NCBI RefSeq assembly: GCF_012328925.1 | Contig: NZ_JAAXLS010000002.1 | Location: 310,001-374,000 of the forward strand | DNA length: 64,000 nt | Origin: Amycolatopsis acididurans | GTDB taxonomy: Bacteria > Actinomycetota > Actinomycetes > Mycobacteriales > Pseudonocardiaceae | Reading direction: 5' to 3' | Part shown: positions 18,096-25,246 of the stretch, one piece after another | Layout of the letters: each line of letters opens with the position of its first letter | How positions within the stretch are numbered: the stretch's first letter is position 1 | Program-made: the position numbers and the translations under genes | The notes under the pieces: generated by a model | Told to the model about the DNA's origin: nothing | The model's input: the letters and a program-made list of their open reading frames with translations, nothing else | Database searches by the model: none

Positions 18096-19366
18096 CACGA
18101 CACCGCGGCCAGCTGGGACAGGCGCTCCTTGATCCGGTCCGCGGCCTGTCGCAGGGCCCGCAGTTCGTCCGGCCGCAGGTCCAGCTCGACGATTTCCCGC
18201 ACACCGCCGCGGCCGAGCCGCGCGGGCAGCCCGATGTACACGTCGCGGATACCGTAGCTGCCGTCGGCCAGCACGGCGGCGGGCATGATCTGGCCACGGT
18301 CGCGTGCCATGGCCAGCACCATGCCGGCCGCGGACGTGCCCGGCGCCATGAACGCACTTCCGCTCTTGAGCAGCCCGACCACCTCCGCGCCCGATCCCCG
18401 AGCCCGGTCGACGACGGCCTCCAGCGTGGTCTTGTCGATCAGTTCGGTCAGCGGCCGCCCGCTGCTGGTCGCCTGGGACAGCGGAATGACCATCTCCTCG
18501 CCGTGGCTGCCCAGCGCGACCGCGTCGATGCGGTCCGCACGGCCGCCTCCGGCGAGCGAGGCCAGTGCCTGGAAGCGGGCGGTGTCGAGCACCCCCGCCA
18601 TCCCCACCACCCGTTCTGGCGGAAAGCCCGAGGCCTGCCACGCGTGGTGGGTCATCTCGTCCAGTGGATTGGTCACGACCACGATCACCGCGTGCGGTGA
18701 GACGGCGGCGACGCGCCCGGCCAGATCGCCGACGATCGCCGCATTGGTGCTGACCAGGTCGGAACGGCTCATCCCGGGCTGGCGGGCACGGCCCGCCGTG
18801 ATCACCACGTAGTCCGCGGGGCCCGCGTCCTCGACCGAACCTGTGCCCCGGACCCGGGTGGCGAACCCGCCGAGGGCGGCGGTGTGGGTGAGGTCGAGCG
18901 CGACACCGGCGGCGCGGCCCTCGTCGATGTCGACCAGTACCACCTCGTCGAAGAGGTCGGCATCGGCCAGCCGCAGCGCCGTGATCATGCCGACGTGGCC
19001 GGCCCCGATGACGACCACCCGCCCCGCGCCGCCCCGCCCGCTGGAAGTGATCGCGCTGGGCAGCGGGGCACCGCGCCGGTAAAGCGCCCCCGAGGGCGGC
19101 CGCATACTGCGCACCGGTCCACCGGCTGCTTCCCGCGGGACCGGCTTCGGCGTGCCGGGTACCGCCACCGGTGATGCGGTGGTCACCGCCGCGCGGGTGG
19201 GGGTCGTCACCGCCGGAGGGGTCGGGGTCGCTCCGGCGGTGACGATGTCGATGCCCAGTTCCCGGGCGCGTTCCCTGGCCAGTGGGGTGACCAGGTCTTT
19301 CGGGTCGACCAGCAGCGTCTTCGTGTCGCCGGCGGCGTCGATGTCGCCGGCTGCCCAGACCTTCAT
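18095..19366 (-). CDS. Malate/lactate dehydrogenase-like enzyme with N-terminal microcompartment-type extension
   Basis: A 423-residue protein, about 110 longer than a normal MDH. Residues 1-43 (MKVWAAGDID...PLARERARELGIDIV) resemble the short segment with an x-TPxARxxxxERGIxI pattern seen in several microcompartment enzymes; 44-113 is a Thr/Pro/Ala linker; 115 onward is an MDH-type domain with VVVIGAGHVG, AGRARQPGMSRSDL (two substrate arginines), TNPLD and the catalytic histidine in GSHGEEMV. It could oxidise or reduce a 2-hydroxyacid in or on the shell. Stop and start overlap both neighbours (TGATG and ATGA). The substrate is unknown. Confidence 0.88.
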   Translation of the reverse strand: MKVWAAGDIDAAGDTKTLLVDPKDLVTPLARERARELGIDIVTAGATPTPPAVTTPTRAAVTTASPVAVPGTPKPVPREAAGGPVRSMRPPSGALYRRGAPLPSAITSSGRGGAGRVVVIGAGHVGMITALRLADADLFDEVVLVDIDEGRAAGVALDLTHTAALGGFATRVRGTGSVEDAGPADYVVITAGRARQPGMSRSDLVSTNAAIVGDLAGRVAAVSPHAVIVVVTNPLDEMTHHAWQASGFPPERVVGMAGVLDTARFQALASLAGGGRADRIDAVALGSHGEEMVIPLSQATSSGRPLTELIDKTTLEAVVDRARGSGAEVVGLLKSGSAFMAPGTSAAGMVLAMARDRGQIMPAAVLADGSYGIRDVYIGLPARLGRGGVREIVELDLRPDELRALRQAADRIKERLSQLAAVS

Positions 19367-19992
19367 CGCTTGTCCTCCCGTCCATGCATGTCCTCCAGCG
19401 CGGCGACCGCGGCGTCGCGGGCGGTCTGGACCTCGCTCTCGGAACCGGCGAGGAACATGCGCCCGAACCGGCCGACCGCACGGAGTTCGATGACGGTGAT
19501 GTCGGCGGCCTTCTCGGCCTCGTTGGCCGCGATGGAGATGTAGGCGGCCGGGGCGACCTCCATGACGAACAGGCTCTGCCCCGGCAACAGCATGCTGCCC
19601 TTGCGCCACTTGTTGAGCAGCTGCGCCTGATAGGGATGCACGTTGGTGATGAACTGGGTCGAGGCGATGGCGGGCTTGATCCGGTCGGCTTCGGTCATGC
19701 CCAGCTCTTCGAGAATCGCCTGTCCCGAGGCCAGCACCTCGGCCTGCTGTTCGGAGTGGATCTCCAGCAGCCCGAACTCGCGTTCGATGATCTGCAGGGC
19801 GGGTCGCACGCCCGCCGCCTTCAGGGCGATGTCGGCTGCGCGGAAAACCTCGTTGCCCGGCGCCATCTCGATGTAGAGCTCCGCCATGCCGGCCAGCGGC
19901 ACGTCGCCAGGGCTGGTCGCCGCGATGTGGGCCGCGCACTGCGGCTGCATCCGGTCGACGAAGGCGTAGGTACGCAGCGTGGGTCCGCTCAT
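19363..19992 (-). CDS. Microcompartment shell trimer protein (BMC-T, tandem BMC domains)
   Basis: A 209-residue protein with two BMC-fold halves. The first runs over about residues 10-100 (YIEMAPGNEVFRAADIALKAA ... ERE-FGLLEIHS), the second about 110-205 (MLLPGQSLFVMEVAPAAYISIAANEAEKAADI). Two-domain shell proteins trimerise into pseudohexamers, often with a gated larger pore for cofactors. It lies in the middle of the shell operon with four-base overlaps at both ends. Divergence from the single-domain BMC-H is large, so assignment to a specific BMC-T subtype was not attempted. Confidence 0.88.
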   Translation of the reverse strand: MSGPTLRTYAFVDRMQPQCAAHIAATSPGDVPLAGMAELYIEMAPGNEVFRAADIALKAAGVRPALQIIEREFGLLEIHSEQQAEVLASGQAILEELGMTEADRIKPAIASTQFITNVHPYQAQLLNKWRKGSMLLPGQSLFVMEVAPAAYISIAANEAEKAADITVIELRAVGRFGRMFLAGSESEVQTARDAAVAALEDMHGREDKR

Positions 19993-20807
19993 GCCGCCGA
20001 CCTCGCGATCCCCAGCGGTGTGATCAGCAGGGCGTGCGGATACGTCATCACGGGCCTTTCCAGGTACTTGGCCAGCACGCCACCCGCACCGGCGATCATC
20101 AGGGCGCCCCCGGCGAGGTGCAGCGGCAGGTCGTCGGCGCCCACGGTCATGCGCCGCACCGACTCGGCGATGCGCTGCAGGCCGGGGACCAGGATCGGCA
20201 ACGCCTCCGCCTGCCGTTCGCGCTTGTACACCTCGGCCTGCTCGGCGCTGATCCCGAGCGCGCCCGCCAGCATCAGGTCGAGGTGATGCCCGCCGCCGGC
20301 GCGGTCGTCCAGGGCTTCCAGCCGCCCGCCCCGGAACACGCCTACCCCGGTGGAGCCGCCACCGACGTCGACCACGACGCCGTCGACGACTTCGAGAGTC
20401 CGCTGCGCGGCACTGACCTCGTCCACCAGTACCGCGTCGTCGAATCCCGCCGCCTCACATACGTAGGTGCAGGCGCGCGCGTCCTTGACCGGGATGCACG
20501 GCGGGTAGGCCGTCGCCGTGGTGGTCAGCGAGATACCCAGGGTCTCCTCGGCGCGCTGCTTGAGCATGCGCACGGTGTTCGTAGCGCGGGCGAAGTCGAC
20601 CACCACGCCGTCCCGCAGCGCGCCGGAGGGATAGCTGTCGATCCAGACCGGCCGATCCTGGCCGTCCAGCACGACCAGCACGCAACTGGCCGTCCCGAGA
20701 TCGACCCCGACGCGCAGCGACGCGGTGTCGATCTCCGCCGGTGGCTCCCCGACGCGCCGCGCCGCCAGCTCCAGCAGCTCGGCCGATTTCCCGGTCAGCA
20801 CAGGCAT
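19989..20807 (-). CDS. eutJ: EutJ-like actin/Hsp70-fold microcompartment protein
   Basis: A 272-residue sugar-kinase/Hsp70/actin superfamily protein. Phosphate-1 motif VGVDLGTASCVLVVLDGQ (about residues 31-48), the EutJ-typical DGVVVDFARATNTVRMLKQ, phosphate-2 VVDVGGGSTGVGVF and adenosine motif GGALMIAGAGG are visible. EutJ is found in ethanolamine and related microcompartment operons and is thought to act as a chaperone; no enzymatic step has been firmly assigned. One-base TGATG overlap with the aldehyde dehydrogenase and four-base overlap with the BMC-T gene. Confidence 0.88.
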   Translation of the reverse strand: MPVLTGKSAELLELAARRVGEPPAEIDTASLRVGVDLGTASCVLVVLDGQDRPVWIDSYPSGALRDGVVVDFARATNTVRMLKQRAEETLGISLTTTATAYPPCIPVKDARACTYVCEAAGFDDAVLVDEVSAAQRTLEVVDGVVVDVGGGSTGVGVFRGGRLEALDDRAGGGHHLDLMLAGALGISAEQAEVYKRERQAEALPILVPGLQRIAESVRRMTVGADDLPLHLAGGALMIAGAGGVLAKYLERPVMTYPHALLITPLGIARSAA

Positions 20808-22195
20808 CACAGCTCCACCGGGTCGTATACGGTGCGCCATGGCCGCACCTCGTGCGCGATGCGCTTGATGTTGATCAGGTGCAGCGGGGTCACATTGTCC
20901 GAGCAGATGGAACCGCTCCACGTGCCCGTGCCCAGCTGGAAGGACGGGTCCACGTCCGTGGAATAGCCCATCCCGCCGAACAGCGCAGGCGTGTTGATCA
21001 CAATCCGGCCTGCCCGGAGCGTGCCGAACAGCGCGATCTCCTCGGGGTCCTGCGCGTGCACCGCGCAGGTGTGGCCCTCCCCGCCCAGCGCCAGAATCTC
21101 CCGGCATCGCTCCCGTCCCGCCACGGCGTCACGAGTGCGGTAGACCGACAGCACCGGGCCGAGGATTTCCCGTGACAGCAGCACGTCCGGACCGACGGCG
21201 TCCAGCTCGGCGGCCAGCACCCTGGTCCCCGACGGGACGGCGAAGCCGGACAGCTCGGCCAGCCGCGTCGCGGACTGCCCGACAGCCGCGGGCCGCAGCC
21301 CGCCACGCTCGTCGAACAGCACCCGGGCGAGGGCGGCCTGCTGGTCCTTGCCCATCCGGTACGCGCCACGGGCCTCGAATTCCCGTAGGAACGTCGGTGC
21401 CACGGCGTCGGCCACGACGACCGACTGCTCGGCGACGCAGGCCGTGCCGTTGTCGAACGATTTCGACGTGATGATCATCTCTGCGGCCTCACCCGGGTCG
21501 GCCACACTCGCCCCGACGTAGGCCGGGACGTTGCCGGCACCGACCGCGATCGTGGGCTTGCCGCTGGAGTACGCGGCGCGCACCATGCCCGGCCCGCCGG
21601 TCGCGAGGACGACGGCGATCTCGTCACGGCTCATCAGCTCCTGTGTCGCCGGCAGGGTGGGCGCCTCCAAACAGGACACCAGACCCTCCGGAGCGCCGGC
21701 GGACACGGCGGCTTCGGCCATGATCTCGGCGGCCCGCAGTGTGCAACGCGCCGCACGTGGATGGGGCGCGTGCACGACGGCGTTGCCGGACTTCACCGCG
21801 GCCAGGCTTTTGAACAGGGTCGTCGAGGTGGGGTTGGTGACCGGGATGATGCCGGCGATCACGCCCATCGGCGCGCCGACCGCGGTCACCCGCGACTGCT
21901 CGTCGACCCACAGCACCCCCACCGCGCGCCGCTCGAGCATCCAGCGCGCGACGAACCCCGTGTTGTACCGGTTCTTCTGGATCTTGTGCTCGTACACGCC
22001 GTATCCGGTCTCGTCGACGGCGAGGCGGGCGAGTTCCTCGGCCGCCTTCGTGCCGGCCAGCGCCATCGCACGGACATACCGGTCCAGGGTCTCCTGGTCC
22101 GTTCCTTCCAGCCGATCAAAGGCCTGCCGGGCGGCGCGGGCCTTCGCCCGGACGTCCGCCAGCCCCGCCAGGTCGGCGTCAAGCGTCGCGGTCAT
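20807..22195 (-). CDS. CoA-acylating aldehyde dehydrogenase of the microcompartment
   Basis: A 462-residue ALDH-superfamily enzyme of the PduP/EutE/AdhE type, converting an aldehyde, CoA and NAD to acyl-CoA. Features: MGVIAGIIPVTNPTSTT (about residues 105-121), the catalytic cysteine in DNGTACVAEQSV (near 245), and the C-terminal GTGTWSGSICSDNVTPLHLINIK block (split by eye) characteristic of acylating enzymes. It is the core metabolosome enzyme of this locus and sits between BMC-H and eutJ. The aldehyde is unknown because no aldehyde-forming signature enzyme is encoded nearby. No clear separate encapsulation peptide; the first 28 residues may serve. Confidence 0.92.
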   Translation of the reverse strand: MTATLDADLAGLADVRAKARAARQAFDRLEGTDQETLDRYVRAMALAGTKAAEELARLAVDETGYGVYEHKIQKNRYNTGFVARWMLERRAVGVLWVDEQSRVTAVGAPMGVIAGIIPVTNPTSTTLFKSLAAVKSGNAVVHAPHPRAARCTLRAAEIMAEAAVSAGAPEGLVSCLEAPTLPATQELMSRDEIAVVLATGGPGMVRAAYSSGKPTIAVGAGNVPAYVGASVADPGEAAEMIITSKSFDNGTACVAEQSVVVADAVAPTFLREFEARGAYRMGKDQQAALARVLFDERGGLRPAAVGQSATRLAELSGFAVPSGTRVLAAELDAVGPDVLLSREILGPVLSVYRTRDAVAGRERCREILALGGEGHTCAVHAQDPEEIALFGTLRAGRIVINTPALFGGMGYSTDVDPSFQLGTGTWSGSICSDNVTPLHLINIKRIAHEVRPWRTVYDPVEL

Positions 22196-22203
22196 GACCT
22201 ACC

Positions 22204-22530
22204 TCAAGCCTTGGGACGTGTCAGGACCGCCAGGATCCCCTCGGTCTCCTCGTGCGGCCGCGGAATCACATGCACCGACACGACCTCGCCGGCCTTGTCG
22301 GCCGCCACCGCACCCGCGTCGGTCGCGGCCTTCACCGCGCCGACGTCACCACGCACCATGACCGTGACGAGTCCGCCGCCGATCTCGCGGTGGCCCAGAA
22401 TCTGGACGTTGGCCGCCTTCACCATCGCGTCGGCCGCCTCGATCGCGCCGACGAGCCCCTTGGTCTCGATCAGGCCGAGCGCTCCGCGCAGCGCGGGCGC
22501 CCCATTGGCACCACCGGTCGTCGTAGCCAT
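22204..22530 (-). CDS. Second microcompartment shell hexamer protein (BMC-H)
   Basis: A 108-residue BMC-H protein. After a Gly/Ala-rich lead of about 15 residues it has [42 protein letters not shown] and [12 protein letters not shown]. It matches the BMC-H at 14579 in the core but differs in the middle ([13 protein letters not shown]) and tail. The ATG follows AGGAGGAACAGC. Two paralogous hexamers plus BMC-T and BMC-P make a complete shell set. Confidence 0.97.
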   Translation of the reverse strand: MATTTGGANGAPALRGALGLIETKGLVGAIEAADAMVKAANVQILGHREIGGGLVTVMVRGDVGAVKAATDAGAVAADKAGEVVSVHVIPRPHEETEGILAVLTRPKA

Positions 22531-22562
22531 GCTGTTCCTCCTGGTTTCGGTGTTGATTGCCG

Positions 22563-22856
22563 TCACGCCTTCTGGTACGTGACGTGTCCTTTGTGGATGA
22601 CCGAATCGACGATGCCCACAACGGCCCGGTCGGTCGGCACCTCGGTGCCCGCCGCGACGCGCGCCGCGCTCCCTCGCGCGACGAGCACGACCTCGCCGGT
22701 GCCCGCACCGATGAGGTCCATCGCGACGTAGACCGCACCTTGCGGGTGCTCGCAATCAGCGTCGACGGCATCCCGCACCAGCAGCAGCGTGTGGCGTTCG
22801 AGCCCGGGCGCTTTCACGGTCGAGACGACCTGACCGAGCACCGTGGCGAGCTGCAT
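22563..22856 (-). CDS. Microcompartment vertex pentamer protein (BMC-P; EutN/CcmL family)
   Basis: A 97-residue protein with the EutN/CcmL signature: [20 protein letters not shown] at the N-terminus, [23 protein letters not shown] in the middle, and [13 protein letters not shown] near the end. Such proteins form pentamers that cap the icosahedral corners. It is the first gene of the minus-strand shell operon; GGAGGTGACCGGGC precedes the ATG. The paired GGACA/TGTCC element lies 100 bases upstream. Confidence 0.96.
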   Translation of the reverse strand: MQLATVLGQVVSTVKAPGLERHTLLLVRDAVDADCEHPQGAVYVAMDLIGAGTGEVVLVARGSAARVAAGTEVPTDRAVVGIVDSVIHKGHVTYQKA

Positions 22857-22955
22857 GCCCGGTCACCTCCGTTGGTCGGGTGACGGCGCGATCCGAGCGC
22901 GCCGCCGATGAGGTGGACGGTAGGAGACCACGGCGGCCACGGCGCTATCCCCGGG

Positions 22956-22982
22956 GGACAACGTGCCCCATGCTCGCTGTCC
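22956..22982. promoter_or_regulatory. GGACA-N17-TGTCC element in the divergent shell-operon promoter region
   Basis: GGACA at 22956-22960 and TGTCC at 22978-22982 are perfect inverted arms 17 bases apart (the arms extend to GGGACA/TGTCCC). It lies between the shell operon (minus) and the gene at 23078 (plus). Arm centres are 22 bases apart, about two helical turns, fitting a dimeric regulator contacting one face of the DNA. The bound protein is unknown. Confidence 0.6.
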
Positions 22983-23033
22983 CGGCGTTCCCTGGCAGCG
23001 CGCCCGGGCATCGGCGACGCTGCTCGTGATACT

Positions 23034-23047
23034 GGACAACAGTGTCC
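23034..23047. promoter_or_regulatory. Short palindrome GGACAACAGTGTCC before the gene at 23078
   Basis: The same GGACA and TGTCC arms occur here with only four bases between, 30 bases upstream of the GTG start. It may be a second site for the same regulator on the plus-strand promoter, or an unrelated palindrome. Confidence 0.45.
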
Positions 23048-23077
23048 CCAAGCAGATCAGGCCAGGAGGGTTCACCG

Positions 23078-24064
23078 GTGATCCGTCCCGAAGACGCGCA
23101 ATTCCACCCCCCGACCAGCGACGACCCCCTGTGGGCGGAGACGAACTACTTCGGTCTCTACGCCGGACAGGACACCGACGCGCCGGTGAACATCGGCGTA
23201 TACGGCCTGTTCCGGGAACCGCTCGGCGTCGCCGGGTCGACCGTCTCCATCAACAGCAAACGAGTCACCATGCCGTGGGCCGCCGACTACTGGGACGCCT
23301 GGGAACACCTCGCGCTGCCCCGGCCGGGCGACCTACTGCACTACGACCTGGCCAACGGTCTCCGCGTCGACTGCACGAAGCCGAACCAGATCTGGGACGT
23401 CGACTATGTGGACGAAGCAGCGGAGCTGGAACTCAGCTTCCGGTTCACCGCGTTGATGGAGCCCTACGACATCAATGACCCGGACCAGGATCCGCTGGCC
23501 GCCCGTCGCGACATGGATCTCACCTGGGGCCATGCCTACGCCGGGCATTTCGACCTGACCGGCCAGGTCGAGGGTGAACTGTCGCTGCGCGGCAAGCGGC
23601 TTGCCATCGACTGTGTATCCACTATGGACCACAGCTGGGGCATCCGCGCCGAGCGGCAGACCTCACGCCTGTGCTGGCTCCACGCGCACTTCTCCCCCGA
23701 CTTGGCCATTCACGGGCTGTTCGACTTCACCACGGAGAACGGACCGGACGCGCCGAGCCCGCTCAGTCTCACACACGGTTACGTGCTCGAGCGCGGCACG
23801 GTCCGCGGACTCAAAGCGGGCGGCGGCACCGCGTGGCGGTCCGGGTTCTACCCCGAACGAGTCGAGTTGCGCGTCACCGATACCCACGACGTCACATGGG
23901 ACCTCAACGGGGCCGCCCTGACCACCTTCCCCTGGCAGGCCTGGCCCGGTACCGTCGGCCACAACTGCTTGCATCGCTGGTCCTGTAACGGGCAGACCGG
24001 GTACGGCGAGATCATGGACTTCATCGGACTCGGCGAACTCGGCGCCGCCTACAACCGGTTCTGA
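23078..24064 (+). CDS. DUF7064/DUF7065-like beta-rich protein of unknown function
   Basis: A 328-residue cytosolic protein rich in aromatic and acidic residues, with no signal peptide or membrane helix. The layout (WAETNYFGLYA near the start, a beta-rich middle, STMDHSWGIRAE and LHAHFSPDLAIHGLFDF in the centre) resembles the AttH-like DUF7064/DUF7065 proteins often found in terpenoid, steroid and acyl-CoA clusters, whose function is unsettled. The GTG at 23078 is selected because AGGAGG is nine bases upstream. Its stop is two bases before the HAD gene, so the two are one operon, divergent from the shell operon and sharing its control region. Confidence 0.7.
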   Translation: MIRPEDAQFHPPTSDDPLWAETNYFGLYAGQDTDAPVNIGVYGLFREPLGVAGSTVSINSKRVTMPWAADYWDAWEHLALPRPGDLLHYDLANGLRVDCTKPNQIWDVDYVDEAAELELSFRFTALMEPYDINDPDQDPLAARRDMDLTWGHAYAGHFDLTGQVEGELSLRGKRLAIDCVSTMDHSWGIRAERQTSRLCWLHAHFSPDLAIHGLFDFTTENGPDAPSPLSLTHGYVLERGTVRGLKAGGGTAWRSGFYPERVELRVTDTHDVTWDLNGAALTTFPWQAWPGTVGHNCLHRWSCNGQTGYGEIMDFIGLGELGAAYNRF

Positions 24065-24066
24065 GC

Positions 24067-25014
24067 ATGAGCGACCGGAAACCCCCGGCCCGCGCGGTCA
24101 TCTTCGACCTGGACGGCACCCTCGTCCAGACGCGCGTCGCGTCGTGGGAGATCTTCTCCCGGATCAACGACCGGTTCGGACTGGGTGTCGACAGCCCGGA
24201 CAAGTACTTCGACCTCTTCCGCGGCAATGTGTTCGCCTCGATCCGGGAACTGTGCCAGGACGAGCGGCAAGCGAGCGAGGTGTCCGACGCGTTTCTGGCG
24301 TCGCTGCGCGAGGACTACACTCCCGCGCTCGTTCCCGGAGTGGCCGACGTCGTACGAACCCTGGCCGGGCACTGCACGCTGGCCGTGATGTCGTCCAACG
24401 CCATGCAGGTACTGCGGCGCGTCCTCGTGGACAACGGTCTGGCCTACTGTTTCGCGCACGTCTTCGGCGGCGACGTGACGCCCGACAAACGCACCGCGAT
24501 CGCGGCCTTCCTCGCCGACAGCGGCAACGGCTTCGGGCGCCGTTGCGCGGCGGACTACGACGAAACCGGGCATACCCGCACGCCGGATCGCGAAAGCACG
24601 GTGCTGGTCACCGATACCGCGGGCGACGTACGAGACGCGCTCGACGCCGGAATCCGAGTCGTGGGCGTGGCCTGGGGCATGCACGGCGTCGACGAGCTCA
24701 CTGCCGCCGGTGCCGAGTTCGTCGCGCTGTGGCCCCAGGAACTGCCCGCCTATCTTCTCGGTGACGCGGCCGCGGCCGGCCCTGTCGGGACCTGCGCCGT
24801 TGCTCCGGCGCTGGGTCCTGCCGGGTCCTGTGGCGGTGCTCCGGCCGCGCCGGGCTCGTGCGGTTGCGGCTGCGACGGCACGAGCACCAAGCCCGCCGTC
24901 GCGCCGCGAAGGGAGCGGCGCCGGGCCGCCGTACGCGCGCAATCCGCTGGCAGGCACCACCACCGCGATCCGTCGGCAGAGCTCGTGGAGGCCATTCGCC
25001 GCGTGTGCGGGTGA
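24067..25014 (+). CDS. HAD-superfamily phosphatase with Cys/His-rich C-terminal tail
   Basis: A 315-residue protein. Residues about 1-230 are a HAD hydrolase of the phosphoglycolate-phosphatase type: motif I FDLDGTLVQ (Asp14/Asp16 region), motif II VMSSNA, lysine in TPDKRT, motif IV LVTDTAGDVRDA. Residues about 240-315 are atypical: Gly/Ala-rich with six cysteines (ending SCGCGCDG), a basic RRERRRAA run, HHH, and a terminal amphipathic helix SAELVEAIRRVC. The tail could bind metal or act as a targeting peptide; this is inference. With the DUF7064-like gene it forms a two-gene operon ended by a strong terminator. Confidence 0.82.
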   Translation: MSDRKPPARAVIFDLDGTLVQTRVASWEIFSRINDRFGLGVDSPDKYFDLFRGNVFASIRELCQDERQASEVSDAFLASLREDYTPALVPGVADVVRTLAGHCTLAVMSSNAMQVLRRVLVDNGLAYCFAHVFGGDVTPDKRTAIAAFLADSGNGFGRRCAADYDETGHTRTPDRESTVLVTDTAGDVRDALDAGIRVVGVAWGMHGVDELTAAGAEFVALWPQELPAYLLGDAAAAGPVGTCAVAPALGPAGSCGGAPAAPGSCGCGCDGTSTKPAVAPRRERRRAAVRAQSAGRHHHRDPSAELVEAIRRVCG

Positions 25015-25026
25015 CGCGCCCGCGTA

Positions 25027-25062
25027 GGGGCTCGGCGCCGCTTCGGCGTCGAGCCCCTTTTT
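25027..25062 (+). terminator. Intrinsic terminator after the HAD gene
   Basis: A 13-bp stem (GGGGCTCGGCGCC with GGCGTCGAGCCCC, one G-U pair), a short loop and a run of five T at 25058-25062. It lies 13 bases after the HAD stop. Confidence 0.85.
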
Positions 25063-25202
25063 CGCGCCCGGCGTCCGGTCCAGGGGTTACAGCAGCCAGG
25101 ATTTGGCAGGCGGCTCATCACAGGCCCGCCGTCTGCACTCCGGGCAACGAAGACGCTCGCGCGTGGGCCGATCCGGCCGAGCGGTTTCGCGAGCAGAACG
25201 AA

Positions 25203-25234
25203 GGGCCCACCGGTTGGTGTGCACCGGTGGGCCC
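25203..25234 (-). terminator. Hairpin terminator after the dikinase operon
   Basis: Perfect 12-bp arms GGGCCCACCGGT and ACCGGTGGGCCC with an eight-base loop, followed on the minus strand by a T-rich TTCGTTCT. It lies 12 bases beyond the stop of the PPDK-like gene. Confidence 0.75.
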
Positions 25235-25246
25235 TCGGATTTCCCG

